Shown: positions 1-12,312 of the stretch, one piece after another | Layout of the letters: the number at the start of each line of letters is the position of its first letter | Position numbering within the stretch: position 1 is the first letter of the stretch | Origin: Aquanectria penicillioides | Lineage: Eukaryota; Ascomycota; Sordariomycetes; Hypocreales; Nectriaceae | Assembly (NCBI GenBank): GCA_003415625.1 | Contig: PYIU01000003.1 | Location: forward strand, 3,162,001-3,226,000 | Length of the DNA stretch: 64,000 nt | Direction of reading: 5' to 3' | The notes under the pieces: generated by a model | The model's input: only the letters and a program-made list of their open reading frames with translations | Database searches by the model: none | Told to the model about the DNA's origin: nothing | Position numbers and translations under genes: made by a program

Positions 1-1014
1 AGACCATCCTTGGATTAGTGGAGGACATCAAATATGCCGCAACGCCTTTGTTATTGACCCTTTCAGGAAGGAAAATATTGCCCCCCCTCCCCGGGCTGTG
101 TGTGGCCCGTCCATGTACCGATGGCTAGCTAGCATATCCTAGCATACTCGCATGGCTAGAACGGTCTCCAGTACCGCAAGGTTCCCTCGTTGACGTGATG
201 TCGACGCTGTCCTCTCTTACCCCTCCCTCCTCCTCCTGTTACCCCACCGCCGTGGAGGTCTTGTACGTACATCAGCAAACATCTGATTCTCGGAATTGAG
301 AACCGAAACGGTTCGTGTTTTGACGAGGTTCAAGGCGCGCATGGTCGGACCAGCGGCCGCAGCAATACGAAGGTCGCAGAACCAGCGGCCGTTCGATTAG
401 TTGAGGCCTCCCCGAACTGTTAACACCGAAGCTGACCCGACCGGACGCATCATCGTGCTCGCAAACACGCCTCCAGACCTTCTTCAGACCTCCTTCACAT
501 CGCGACCGTGCAACACTAAGAGCGGGGTCATGTTTGCGGGACAAAAACAAATAACATGGATATCTCACTGCAGGCCGTCGACCTGGCTTGTTTATCTCTC
601 GTAAATCATGGGCACATGCAAACCACAAACACTGCCAACCCAAGCCAAAATAGTTCCAACCCATCCGCCCAACGATTCCTGTATCTTCTACCTCCCAGAA
701 CCAATTCCCATTGCCAAGGGCACACAATCCCTCCCGACCAGCGCACTGAGGGAGCCCCTCCTTTTTGAGCGGTCGTCAAATCCGTGCACTAATAAGATAT
801 GCTTCGTAAAACCAGAAAACAATCAATAACGCCGCAACTTTTATAGACATGACTTTTTTTCCTTGTTTTTTTTTTCTCGTTCTTGTTTGGTGCTGTTTCG
901 GCTGAGACAAGGAGTGACAGCTCTTGATGAAACAGAGTAAATGAATGTACACGACAGAATACGCTGGGGTATCATGACAGGAAATGAGAAGTGTGACATT
1001 GCAAAGGATTGGTA
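1..1014. other. Intergenic, no gene seen
   Basis: This stretch lies 3' of the Zn2Cys6/acetyltransferase gene, which ends at 1015. It holds small open frames on both strands, but none has a recognisable domain or intron structure. A T-rich run near 845-875 may belong to the 3' UTR or polyadenylation region of the minus-strand gene. I see no tRNA or repeat of note. Confidence 0.5.
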
Positions 1015-3074
1015 TTAAGATGCAATGCCGCGGAGAACACGCGCGGGGTTCCCGGCTACAATAGTAAAAGGTGGAACATCCTATCAAGGTTCATTAGCAC
1101 TTTCCGGTAATCAACATGCTGGGCGAATCGCTCAGACATACCTTGGTCACAATTGATCCTGCACCAACAGTGCTTCCCTTGCCAATGGTTCGTCCAGGGA
1201 GAATAATGGCACCTCCGCCAATCCAGCAATCTTGCTCAATGGTGATGGCCTTGCCGAGCTGAGGACCCTGTCCTCCTTGACGCTTCTTGGGGTCGATTGG
1301 TAGAGTGGCGGTAAAGATGCTGACGTTTGGTCCAATGACGCAGTTGTCCCCGATCTTGACTTCGCAGACGTCGTTGATGGTGCAATTTCGTCCAATCACT
1401 ACATGGTGGCCAATGGTGATGTTGTAGCCGTAATCGCAGGTGAAGGGCGTCTCGACAGCGACATGCCTGCCAACGCGACCAACGTTCGTGACAGGGGAGG
1501 CCTCGGTCGGCGAGACTCGCACAGGATCACGCGGTTGAAGAATTTCCAAGAACAGGCGGGCACGCTCCTCACTGGACACACTATTCGGGGGGTTGTCAAG
1601 TTGTTGAACCTCCAGCAAGCGCCGGCGCAGCGTTCGCGTTCGAGGCAGAGTTCCTTATCAAAGGGATAGTAATGCCTTCCTGAAAGCATCTCCTCCTTCT
1701 GAGTCCGTCTCTGGGGGAACTGAGAATGCGAGAGGGCCAGCTGGGCTGCCACTTGGGCATTAGACGTAGGAGCCTGCGGAGGAGCCGGGCTGTTCGTTCG
1801 CGTGGGGTGAAGAATATTGATTTGAGGAAGCTGGTTTCCAGGATGAGGAGTATCTGGCTCTGTTCTGCTGAGGTCGTGCAGCGGAGGCACACGCTGATAT
1901 TCCTTGGTCATCCTTTCGCTAAACGGCGGCGCCTGAGGGTTTGCGCTGACTGGAGTGGGAAACACGTTTGCCGGAGGGTAGGACATGGCGGACAGTTTAT
2001 TATCAGGACTGGTGACAGACGCGCTGGGGATTGTTGACGCTGTTGGCCGGTCATCATCGGTCACCAACGGGCGGCCTTGTGGCGGGTCGATCCTCAAGGC
2101 CTGGCCGCGATAGGGTGGCAGGGGTTCCCGCTTCACCGGCTGGGTTCCATAAGGATTTTGCTGCGGCATGCCATAGGCACCAGGAGGAACATAGCTCGGG
2201 TCCTTCGATTCAAGAGGCACTGCCGTGGCTTTGTTGTCGGGCTTCTGCCATCCTGGGCCCCGCTGAGGTGGATATCCAGCACACACGAAACTACCACGCA
2301 GACAATTGCCACCTGTCAAGTCGTTAGCATCGGAACAACGCCGTCTCTCACACAGTTAGGAAACTTACACTCGGGCTTCTGCTCGTCGCACTTCTTCTTT
2401 CGCTTGCGACAGGTTAAGCAGCCAGTCTTGGTCCGATTGCTGAAATTTCGCTTTCGCTTCTTGGGGTCGTGCTGCAAGACACCGTCCCGCCTCTGTTCAG
2501 GGGTATATTGACCCCCATACATTGGGATGGAATGATCATCGCCATCCGGACTGGTTTGAGGGTAATCGGCGGGTTCCATCTGGCCAGCAGCTCTGCGTAG
2601 CGCGTCACCAATTTGCTCCTCTGTCTGGCCTTGAGTGGAGGCCGAGTTCTGCTGGGACTCATAGCTGCGATCTTCGCGCTGCGCGTACCATGACTCCTTG
2701 TCCCGCTGTTCGTCACCATAATGCCGGTAATCTCTCTGGGGCGTTCCATAGGGCTCACGGGAATCGGTTTGGTTGGGTGCCGAAGTCGTTTCGGGAGTAC
2801 GTTCCTGAACAGGGGGATCACGCCGTAGCTCGACAGAGTCCGAGCGTTTGCGCTTGTGAGAGCTTTCAACATCGGGGTAGTTTGGCGACTGAAATGCTGG
2901 TCGATCGCTGCTTTGGGCTGACCTCTGGTTCGATGAGACGTCTGGTGTGGGCTGAGGCTGAGCTGGGGCCGTGCTGTTTGCGCGTTCGTCCGAGGCAGTG
3001 CTCTTTTCGGCAGTCACAGTGGGCGGATCTGAAGTTTTGGGCGAGCCCCCATTGAGGGCGGTGAAAGTTGACAT
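1015..3074 (-). CDS. Zn2Cys6 DNA-binding domain fused to maltose O-acetyltransferase-like protein (one frameshift)
   Basis: There are three exons, 3074-2369, 2312-1142 and 1080-1015, and about 647 residues after allowing for one missing base. A disordered polar N-terminus precedes a Zn2Cys6 cluster at residues about 219-246 (CLTCRKRKKKC, then CGNC and a final Cys). Intron 1 (2313-2368, donor GTAAGT, branch GCTAAC) splits the fourth zinc-ligand Cys codon. After a Pro-rich linker, a Mac domain begins near residue 443 (MLSGRHYYPFD, ERCAGACWRFNN). Hexapeptide beta-helix turns follow (IGHHVVIGRNC, IGDNCVIGPNVSI, IGGGAIILPG). Intron 2 (1081-1141) joins SIVTK to DVPPFTIVAGNPARVLRGIAS. The family transfers acetyl groups to sugars; here the domain is attached to a DNA-binding module, so a regulatory role is inferred. 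The frame breaks between WRFNN and NSVSSEER at six Gs (1587-1592), where one extra base restores it. A separate-gene reading is unlikely because the Mac and hexapeptide parts are contiguous. Confidence 0.85.
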
Positions 3075-4350
3075 TTTGGACGGACTGGGGGGGGGACTGG
3101 CAGACTGAGTTGGGTTTGTCGATCAGGCGCGCTTTAGGTTTAAAAAACGTTGGGCACGGCAGGGCCGGTGCAAATCGCCTGTGCGACCTGCGAGTTCACT
3201 TGAAAAGCCGCTGAATGCCTTCCGGGGCTTCCGCGAGCGGCCGCGTTTGAGTTTGGGCCTCGGATGGTTAAGGAAGCCGAGACGCCTGGGACACGGGAAT
3301 CCGGCAATTGCTGAAGCTGATCAAGAGGTGGTTCAGTCAGATGGACGGCACCTAGACTTGAAAAGAAGACAATTCAATGGCGTGGCGCGGGGCTGACGAT
3401 TCGCGCGGGGCTCAGTGGGAGGGCGGCAGCAACAAAGTGCACAGGCGCTCACTGGAAATGGTGAGTCGAGGGATGTCGTCGTTGCCACCTGTGGATTTCC
3501 GCGCAAAACCGTAAATTGGAAGGCGAAAAAAGGACGTCCAGGGCCGGGAGCTGAGAGTCGATAAAGAGGGCCCGTCGAGAATGAGGGAGATGTGAGGGTG
3601 AACCGTAGATAGCCCCCGGGGGAATAACGAGGAATGCGCGTGAGTGTACGCTGGTGTGCAAAATGCGAGACAGTGACCAGACTGCGCTCACACCTTTTGC
3701 TGCAAGATCCTTGACGTTCTGATCTTGGAGTTCTGCGTGAAACAAAAAAAAAACACTTGTCCAAGAGGTCCGGGATGGATTTGCACAAGTGCGCACGCAG
3801 GCGAGAGACGCGAGAGAGAGAGAGAGAGAGAGAGACGGGAGTTGAAGGTGGTGATGGTGATGGTGATGGTGACGGAGTTGAGTGTCGTGGCGCTTGGAAC
3901 GTGGGTTTGACGCGCGATTATGCTCCTGCGCCTGTGGTCGGGAAAAAAGTCTGGGGTGGTGGCGGGGAGCTCAGATCAGGTCTGGTGGGAATCAAGTCGA
4001 GGTCGGAGGAGAGGGCGGCGGGAGGGAGATGGAGAGAAGACAAAGAGGAACAGAAAAAGGAAGATGAGAGAGAAAATAGAAACGACCAGGACTAGGAGGA
4101 CCAGGACAAGAAAAGAGGCCAAGGCCAAGGGTGAGGGCGGGAGGACGAGGACGAGGGTGAGGGTGAGGGTAAGGAGGAAGAAGAGGGCGAGGACGAGTGA
4201 GGAGCGAGAGCCCGGTTCAAGCTAAAAAAGAAGGCGGCGGCAAGGACAGCGGGAGTCTTGCTACCAAGGGGCTCGAGGGCATGGCTGGGTCTAGGCGAGG
4301 AGCTTTGGTCTTGGGCTAGGCTGAGGAACCGCCGCACCGTACAAGCACAA
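3075..4350 (-). promoter_or_regulatory. Upstream region of the Zn2Cys6/acetyltransferase gene with a long polypurine tract
   Basis: No coding gene is seen. From about 3790 to 4220 the plus strand is overwhelmingly A/G, so the strand of the neighbouring gene is C/T-rich, as in many fungal promoters and 5' leaders. The tract includes a (GA)n run at 3812-3834, GGTGAT-type triplet repeats near 3848-3875 and GAGGGT repeats near 4150-4170. Assigning it as promoter or leader of the gene starting at 3074 is inference from position and strand composition. Confidence 0.35.
3812..3834. repeat. (GA)n microsatellite
   Basis: A run of about eleven GA dinucleotides inside a larger polypurine region. No function is implied. 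Confidence 0.9.
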
Positions 4351-6630
4351 CGCAGCTTTTAGCACTCCGACAGACGCGCGCGAACACTTTCATTCTCACT
4401 TTCGCTCCCAGCCCAGTCCAGCTCCTGCTCCCACACACGCATCGCACGCCCACCCCGTCCGTGTTTTGCCTTGGGATTTGCTAGATTCACACTCACACGT
4501 GCGCCTTTTAACGGCATGCCATGCGCTCCCATGCGCTCCCATGCCACGCTCAGCTCAGCACTTAAAGCAGAAAGCATGCGACAGAGATAAACTGCCTAGT
4601 CTGCCCAGCCCGGAGCCAAAGCAAAAAGGCAAGGGGAGAGAGGAAGCCGCTGAGCAGCAGCAGCGCGAGGTCAGCGACTGAGGAAAGAATGCTGGTCGGC
4701 GGACCCTGATACTGACGGAGATGCTGGGCTGGGGGGTGTGTGCAGCCAAAAATGAGCACGGGGGACCGGGGTACCCTGGAACCTGGGACTTGGGCCTCTT
4801 TTTTTCTTTCCCTTCCTCTTCCTCTTCTACTTCCTTTCTCTTTCTCTGTGGGTTACGGCCAGGGGGGGGGGCGCGGCTGGAGAAAGAAGTGGTAAGATGG
4901 AGCCCTTGAAGAGACGATGAGATGAGGCGCGCCAGGTGCCAGGTGCCAGCGCGCAGTGCCAGGTGCGAGTCTAAGTCCTAGCCAAAGGTGCAAGGAGCGT
5001 GGGGTGCAAGATACGAGATGAGCTCTGGCGGAAGAACAAACGACAAGCGACAGACGGCACGAAAGGGACCAGGGGACAGGGACAAAGAGAAACCCGGCGA
5101 ACCAAGATACCGTAACAACTCAAAAAATTCAAAACTGGCTGTGGAGTCTTGTCCCCACAAATTCCCATATATAGATATCTCTGAAAGATTTCGTTCGTTA
5201 TATGCAAGAGAGTGGAGACAAAACCCACTTCGAATTTCTTGAGTTTATACGGTAGAAACAGTGGAACGGGGGGAGGACCAGGGCAAGACAGGACGAGACA
5301 AGACAAGCCTGGACAAGAACAAGAACAAGCGACAAGACTGGACAAGGACTCAGGATAGAACGGGACCACTCGCTCGCAAGTCAAACATCCCAAGGCCCCC
5401 ATGCTCTGCACCCCCCGGTCGGAGCATCGACATGGATGATACTTGGCACATACAGCAGAATACCGAGCCTGTCGCTAAGCCCGGGGACGGCTATCCCCCT
5501 CCATCCCCTCCCCAGCGCCCCCAAATGCCCAATTTGGAGCGGCATGGCGCTTCGGACGGCGCCACTGGTCCATGTACTCAAGGTACCACAGATACATCGG
5601 ATACCTGGCGACTACTTCGCGCTGCCGTCTTTCCTCCCTCGTCGCCCTGCCTTGTGGGCCTCGCGGTTGGTTGGGTCTAATGTTGGTTTTCACATTGTAC
5701 TCGCTGCACGGCGCTCCATGGTCGTGTACACTTTGTAATACGTATTCCATCACATCCCCGATGGGATTGGCTAGATCTATCACAAGCTATTAGGTGCTAA
5801 TGCTAAGTAAAGTTGTCGAGAGGAAAGGTGGGAGGAGAAGGGACGAGGGAGGGGAGTGAAGGAGGGAGGAGGAGGGCATGCTGATGCCGTTCGAAGGTAT
5901 TGGGAACACCAATCTACACCACCATCAATTCGGCCATCAGTGTGCGAGTTTTCGGGTTTGGGCCTGGACTTGGACTTGAGCCACATCTGGGCTGTAGCTG
6001 GGTCGCTTTGCTGGGGCCGCGCCGTCCATATTTGCGAGGCACCGAGGGTTGAGTAGTTGGGGGCGAGAATGTGTAGGTAGTTTGTGATCAGTGCGCCTTG
6101 GCTTCACTTGTCGCCTTCGCTGGGTCGCTGTACTCCTGTGCGGAAAGGTACCTGCCTCCACCACGTTTGGACCGTCACCCGCCAGTCGGGTTTCTTCACT
6201 TTCGCCGTGGCGGTCGCTTGTCTCTTCCACTCTTCATGCCTCAACGTCCTTTTCTCGCCCTAGGTCTTCCTCTTGGCGCCGTTGGCTGGCGCTCGTGTTC
6301 GGCACCCATATGTCTCTGCATCGCCTCGGAGGCTCTTCTTCGTCTTCTCACTCTACCGCCAGCGCTGTGGCACCTCGTTTCCTTCTCCCTTTCCTCACTC
6401 AACTTGCACTCCCTCAGCCGCGGGTTACTGGGGGTAGCTCTCTGGTACGACGCGCGACTGGTTGCGTCCACCGCCGCTTACCACTTGTGCATACGGAGCC
6501 CTGGCCCGCCCGAGTCGACAGGCGACAGGGATTCTGCAGCTGGGGACTCAAAAGGCGTGGCCCCAGTAAATGCGGCCCAGTCCCGTCGCCGATGACCTTT
6601 GTTCTTCCACTGCCGTCCGCTAGCTAGCCA

Positions 6631-6680
6631 CACCCACACCCACGTCTACGTCCGCGTCCGCGTCCGCGTCCACGCCCTCG
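6631..6680. repeat. CGTCCG-type short tandem repeat
   Basis: CCACAC units followed by about five degenerate CGTCCG hexamers. A low-complexity tract in the gene-poor region. Confidence 0.8.
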
Positions 6681-8217
6681 CCTCGCCCTCACTCACGGCC
6701 ACGCCATGCCAGATGTGCTATCTCGGCGCCGTGGGGATGGCCTGAAATGGTTTGTCCATGGTCTCTGGTCTCTGGTCTCTGGTATGGTCCGGCCTCGCAC
6801 TGCGCTCCTGTTGCCAGCTGCCTTCCAAGCCACCCGTCGTCTATCACATCCGCGGAGACGTCGCAATGAGGTGAATAGCCCCCAGGTTCCATTCCCAAAC
6901 AACAAACTCGATAGCCGCTCAGGCCTAGGCGGCTGATATCATCATACTCAGATGCATCTCGATCCAGCACGCAGGACGCCGCAAACTTACAAGACGGGAG
7001 GGAAAAGCCAGCTCACGACGGAGAGAGAGAGCGAGACAAGGACTGCCCCCCATGCAAGGTACGTAGTCTTTCCTTCCCGGCAAACACGAGTACACGACCC
7101 ATTACCGCCCACTCCCGCCCTCGATGATCGGTGATCCCACGCCAGGCGACCCACGCGAGCCGCCAGACCCGGAGGAGAGAATCCTGAGCCAGCCTAGCTT
7201 TCTGCGTTGAGCCTGTGTCTAAGTGTTTAGCGGAATAAACCCTCCCAAGAATCGTGCTCTGGTTGCCGAGTGCGTGCATACTCGGATTAGTTCACTATGC
7301 ACCATGCTCAGCAGCAACACCCAATGCAAACATAGCCATGCCGTCACCATTTTTGTTTTAGGATTTCGTCCGCCTCATCAGGCTGTGCTCTGCCGAGATT
7401 CCAACTAGCGCGCCTCCATTTCTGGACTGTAAAGGGGGCCAATCTCGTCTGTCTGGAGTTAATCAGGACTGTCTGAATTACGAGGCCTCACTCGCCCATG
7501 TCTCGACTGTCGAGCAGGTGCAGGTGGTGGCAATTGACAGCGCGTCTCATTTCCAGATTACCTGTGGTGGAGTCCCCCCGGTGTCTAAGAAGGTAGTTAT
7601 CCTGCCCGCCCGCGCTCCTGGCATCGTTGTACGAGGTTACACTACCGCCTGTGCTTGTATCGGGTGCCGCTCCAGATTCGCTTCGCCTCGAAACATGTTA
7701 CCATTTCCCTCCACCGCGCTCCTCACGTGTAATATTGCATGTGTTAAGCCCTTCCCTGCCCGTCGCCACACTTGTCGCGCTTCTTTGCCCCCCTCCTGCC
7801 AAGGCTCCTTAGCGAGTTAATCGCAGTCTTTGCTGCACCTAATGACATCAAACCTAGACCAGGGTACGGCCAATACGTACCAGGAAAGCTGGTTTCATCT
7901 TTCTCGGATTCCCCTTTCCGACATCGAAACAAGGTTTTTTTTTTTTTCATGTTGATTTCTTAGTGCACCTGCAGACTGCGCTGGTGTGTGATGTGCCTCA
8001 TGAGCTGTCGCATTCTGCCGCTAGCTATGGGAGATGCCTTGCCAACGGAAATGTTGGTAGAAGTTGGCTACCATTGCTCTTGGTTGGTGGGGATGCCCCA
8101 TCGGTACTGCCACCACCGTGATACCAACTTCCATCCTCCAAGGTCAGACTCGCGACGAGGCTGGATAAAAAAGTACATGATGACGGCCAAGCTGAGGACG
8201 CAATCAAAACTAAGCGG

Positions 8218-8238
8218 CCCCCCCCCCCCCCCCCCCCC
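8218..8238. repeat. Poly-C tract of 21
   Basis: An uninterrupted run of C. Homopolymers elsewhere in this window appear under-called, so the true length is uncertain. Confidence 0.9.
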
Positions 8239-9611
8239 GCCTTCTAGATCATTTTCGTCTTGTCTCTGCCTACTAATTGTCATTATGCCGTATCACCTAT
8301 TGTCTCTCCTCACCCTCCCCCTACCCTACCCTCCCATAGGCACATCCCAGGGTGTATTGCCGGCATGAGCACCAGCATGAGTACGCGCACCCAACGCACC
8401 TCACGCATCTCATCGGCTCCGATCAGGCCCTGGCATAGTCAAAAGGTCGCAAGAAGGAGGGGGAAAATATCCTTTGAAGCCACACACAGTACACTATGCT
8501 CTACCATGCGCCTACCGCAGCAAGCAGCCAGCATATCATCGATCCAACCACAGGGCCTCTCCTCACCGACAACCTACTGCGTTGAAAGGGCGAGCTGGCG
8601 GATGTGTTGTTGGTTGAATGCTCCTTGTCGAGTCGACGCCCAATCACACAACTCGGACGATGGAGGGGCGTGAACGTATTCCAGCTTTAGGCGAGACAGG
8701 TCACCATCAACGCCCATTAACGCCGCGTCTAGCACGCTAGCACCGTTTGTCTCGTATCGCCGGCCGCCGTCCGCGGCTGTGCCAGGAGCTTGAGACTTCA
8801 GGGCCCATCACGGACTAGGGGACCGAGGTACTCGCCGCCCCTGCTGGACCTGGGACTGGTCGGGCTGGTGCGCCCGCGACTGACCGCCGACTAGGGCGCC
8901 CATCCTCCATCTTGCTTGACCCGGTGCGGTGACGCGCAACCTACCTGGAAGCAACCTTGGCTTACCGTGGTCCTTGCTTGTCCCCGGCGCAGTGGCTCGG
9001 GCTGGCGCGGCGCGCTCAGGCTGATTTGCGCTTCGCTCTTCTGGGCGATGGAAGCTGGGGCCGGCGACAGGGGTGTTTGATCGAGACCATCGCGCCTTTC
9101 TGGCGGCCCATCCAACCTTATCCATGCTGCCTGGCAGGACCGTTTAGGGATTCCATTGCGAAGGTGAGGTATGTGTCCGTGAGCTGCTGCATGGTGCCGT
9201 TACAAGGTGTCTGGACCTCTTTGCCGCAAACGGTCCCTGATCAGGACACGGTGGACACGGCCAACACGAACACGGCCTTGGCCGTTTGATTCCCACCACG
9301 TAATGTAGGCCGACATTGATGAAACAGAAGAGCGGGCAAGGTGATGCTCCGTTTCCCGGGGACACCCACAGGCAAAGCAAACCTCCACCGATGATGCGAC
9401 AGTGATATATTTAGAACTAGTTTTCACAACTCTCCGACACTGGTCTCTGACGTACCCACAGCGATTTGGGACTCAGCTATGTGCCGAGACGAGGTGAAGC
9501 TGCAGAATCTAGATATAATTCTAGCGCGAACTGGTTTAGGTGGTGCTACACAAGATGCATATAGGTAGGTTTGGAAAAAGCTACTAAAGTTGTCGTCACA
9601 GTGGTATTCGC

Positions 9612-9661
9612 CTTCACATTCACATTCACACTCGCAGTCACGCTCGCTCACATTCACATTT
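9612..9661. repeat. CATTCA-type short tandem repeat
   Basis: Hexamer-like CACATT, CACTCG and TCACGC units repeated with variation over about 50 bp. Confidence 0.7.
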
Positions 9662-10774
9662 AACGACTCTGGTACGTTTTAGTGCCATGCCTAGTATGGG
9701 AGCGCTTGTCGCCAGATGCTGATCCGACTTGAATTATTAGTGCCCCTCCTTGAGGGAACTTTTACCGCCGTCTTTGCTCCTTGAGGTAGCATCCTAGTTG
9801 GCCCTGTGATGGAACTAAGCGGCCTCCCGGTGGTGATTGGCTGACCAGCCAGGAGGGGCCTGGCCACTGGCAATGCAAAAACTGTCACAACCAGCTGGGC
9901 CGTAGGCACAAGATTTGCGTGACGACGGACTTAGCGGCACCATTATGGCCAACGAGCAAGAGTTGCGAAGACGCGCCTTGATGCACGGAGTACCTCTTGG
10001 AGCACACCGCTGCTGCTGCTGCTGATGCTGATGCTTCTTCTTCTGCCCAAACTAGCAAACGATTCCAAGTGTGGCAAAATAACAGCAACAGCAGTATCCG
10101 CCGTCACACGCGGGAACAGGTCAGCGCGGGGCGACCTTTTGTCCATCAACCTCATTCCAACCTGTCAACGAGGATCCCTTGCTGACGGTGGGGATGAGCA
10201 AAACATTCCTCTTGGTGGACAAAACGGTTCAGGCGGAGAGGTAGAGCCGCAGTCACGGGATGATGATGATGCTGACCAGGCGAGGACCCTCTGTGCTCCC
10301 AGTCCTGCGACGATGTGGATCGACTTCCGGGCGATGATGGACTGACAGCGGACGACGAGTTGGCTCTTTGCTTGAACCGCAGTCGAGTGCATGGGTCGAG
10401 GCAGCACTGTGCGAGGTCCAGGGCTGACTTAGATACACGGAGCCCAGATTTTCCCGCTGAACTGGTAGATTTTGGAGGGGCTCATTGGTTTTGATGCTGA
10501 CGGACAGGATGGGGGTCGTTAAATTGAAAATCCTTCGAAGCGCCCCAGAAGAAACGAAAGACGCGGCCGAGTCCAGAAACGGTGCTGGGAGAGGTAAGCG
10601 ACCCATTGACGTTGTGACCCGATGGCCCTGCTTAACGCCGGTGCCTCGCGGGGAGGGGTGCCACCCGACTGGGGGTTACGCTCCGCTCAGTGTCTCTCTC
10701 ATGCGTGACATCTCTCGCGCTCGAGAACAGCAAGGCCTCCTCCACCTTCTCTGCCTCGCAGGCGGCAGTTGTCT

Positions 10775-10803
10775 TTGGCTGGCTGGCTGGCTGGCTGGCT
10801 GGC
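10775..10803. repeat. (TGGC)n microsatellite
   Basis: Six to seven near-perfect GGCT/TGGC tetramers. Confidence 0.9.
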
Positions 10804-11871
10804 CTTCCCTGTTCCACGCTCTATGCCCCATCTGCTCCTTGCTCAACACTCCTTGCTCCACGAGGCCTGACATCGCGCCCGCGCACGAGGGCCTGACCAC
10901 AAGCAGCCGCACGAGCACGGTCCTTTTTTTTTATGCTGCGAATGCCGCACAGTTGCATACTACGTATGCTGGGACGGGGGGGCCGGAAGGATCATGGATA
11001 GACGGATGCATATGTCCTCTGTATATCCCCATCGGGTGACGGTCAGCTCCTCGCCGCTTGCTTCCCCCCTCCCCGCTAGCAGCGTCGGCGTTCGCGCCTA
11101 GTTGCGCAGTTGCGCCTGGCATGCTGGACCTCTGTCCAGCCAGCTATCCCGGTGGATTAATGCTGGTCTATGATGTGTCTCTCTACTGCCGGCGTTCCGA
11201 AGGTTACGAAGCCACCGGCAATCGTTGCAGCTTCTCCTCTTGGTGTGCAGCCCTCATCTCTTCTCGCCATTGTTGAACGATGGTGCTGTTGCGCATAGCT
11301 CGTCGTGCGCCTTGTTTTCCGTCCCATGTCCCATATTCCCATGCCCATGTCTCATGCCCCCATCGACGGCGAGGTGAGATGGGGACAGACGGAGGACTTG
11401 ACATCGTGGAGGGTGGCGCGACGCGGTTGGCTGCAAGCCACAGCTCGCTCCACCTGCTGCTGGAGGCGCTTCGATTCATGGAGCCTGTCCGTCTGCCGTG
11501 GCGGCTTGGTTCCCCCAGCGCCAAGCGACGGGGGTGCTACACAGTGGCGAGCCGGGAGTGCCGCCGCCGCCCGTCGCTTGCCCAGCGTGTCGGAAACTGG
11601 CTTCGTTGGCGCCCGACGTTGCCGTTGACAGGACCCGACCCATGATCCATGAAGGGCGGATTGTAGGGTTGAGCGCTGTGCCATAGGTAATACATACTAT
11701 GTAGTACTTTTTACAGTGTGGAGGTGCACCCGTGGACCGAGCGACCGTGTTTTATGAAACATGGCCCCCAAAGATGCCGCTAGTCTGGTCGTATGCAGCG
11801 ATGGGATGGATGGGACGGGCGGACACAATCAGCAGCGAAGGGGGGAGGCAGAGTGAGCGGAGGAACAGCAG

Positions 11872-11897
11872 AACAAGAACAAGAACAAGAACAAGCA
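11872..11897. repeat. (AACAAG)n microsatellite
   Basis: About four AAGAAC hexamers in a row, inside a purine-rich segment. Confidence 0.85.
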
Positions 11898-12261
11898 GGA
11901 GGAAGAGGCGGCGGCGCGAGGGAAGAGGCGTTGTAACTTGTGCGACACGACCGTGCTCTAGCACGGATGTGGATGGGCGGTTGGTTGGTTGGTCAGATGC
12001 CGTCTGGGTTGGGTTGGTTTGGTTCCATGGGTTGGTGATCCCCGGTCATTAGACTCGATTTCCTCGCAGTCCCAGTCCCAGTCCCACCATCCAAACAGAT
12101 TGCCTCTTTCGACCATCAGCGCTCAAGCCTCGATACCCATTCCTCATTTCTCCGCAGCTGGTCGCGAACCTGCCCTCGTCTCCCATGATTCTCTCTTCGG
12201 CCCTCACGTGGCTTGGACGCAAGTCTTGTTGGCAATATGCCGGTTGGTTGTTTTGTCCCCA

Positions 12262-12312
12262 TCTATCCATCCATCCATCATCTAACCCATCCACCCATCC
12301 ACCCATCCACTC
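12262..12312. repeat. (CCAT/CCAC)n microsatellite
   Basis: Tetramer repeats ATCC, then CCATCCAC octamers, over about 50 bp. Confidence 0.85.

Noticed and set aside
1580..1600. Programmed -1 ribosomal frameshift at the C-run of the fusion gene
   Set aside because: The codons in frame (ACA ACC CCC CGA) do not form an X XXY YYZ slippery heptamer, and seven other genes sites show the same one-base loss, so error is simpler.
6091..6627. Two overlapping plus-strand frames of 178 and 165 codons
   Set aside because: Different frames over the same bases, both low-complexity Ser/Arg/Leu/Pro, no domain and no recognisable start context.
10485..11039. 184-codon plus-strand frame
   Set aside because: Spans a (GGCT)n microsatellite translated as Trp/Leu/Ala/Gly repeats; no family.
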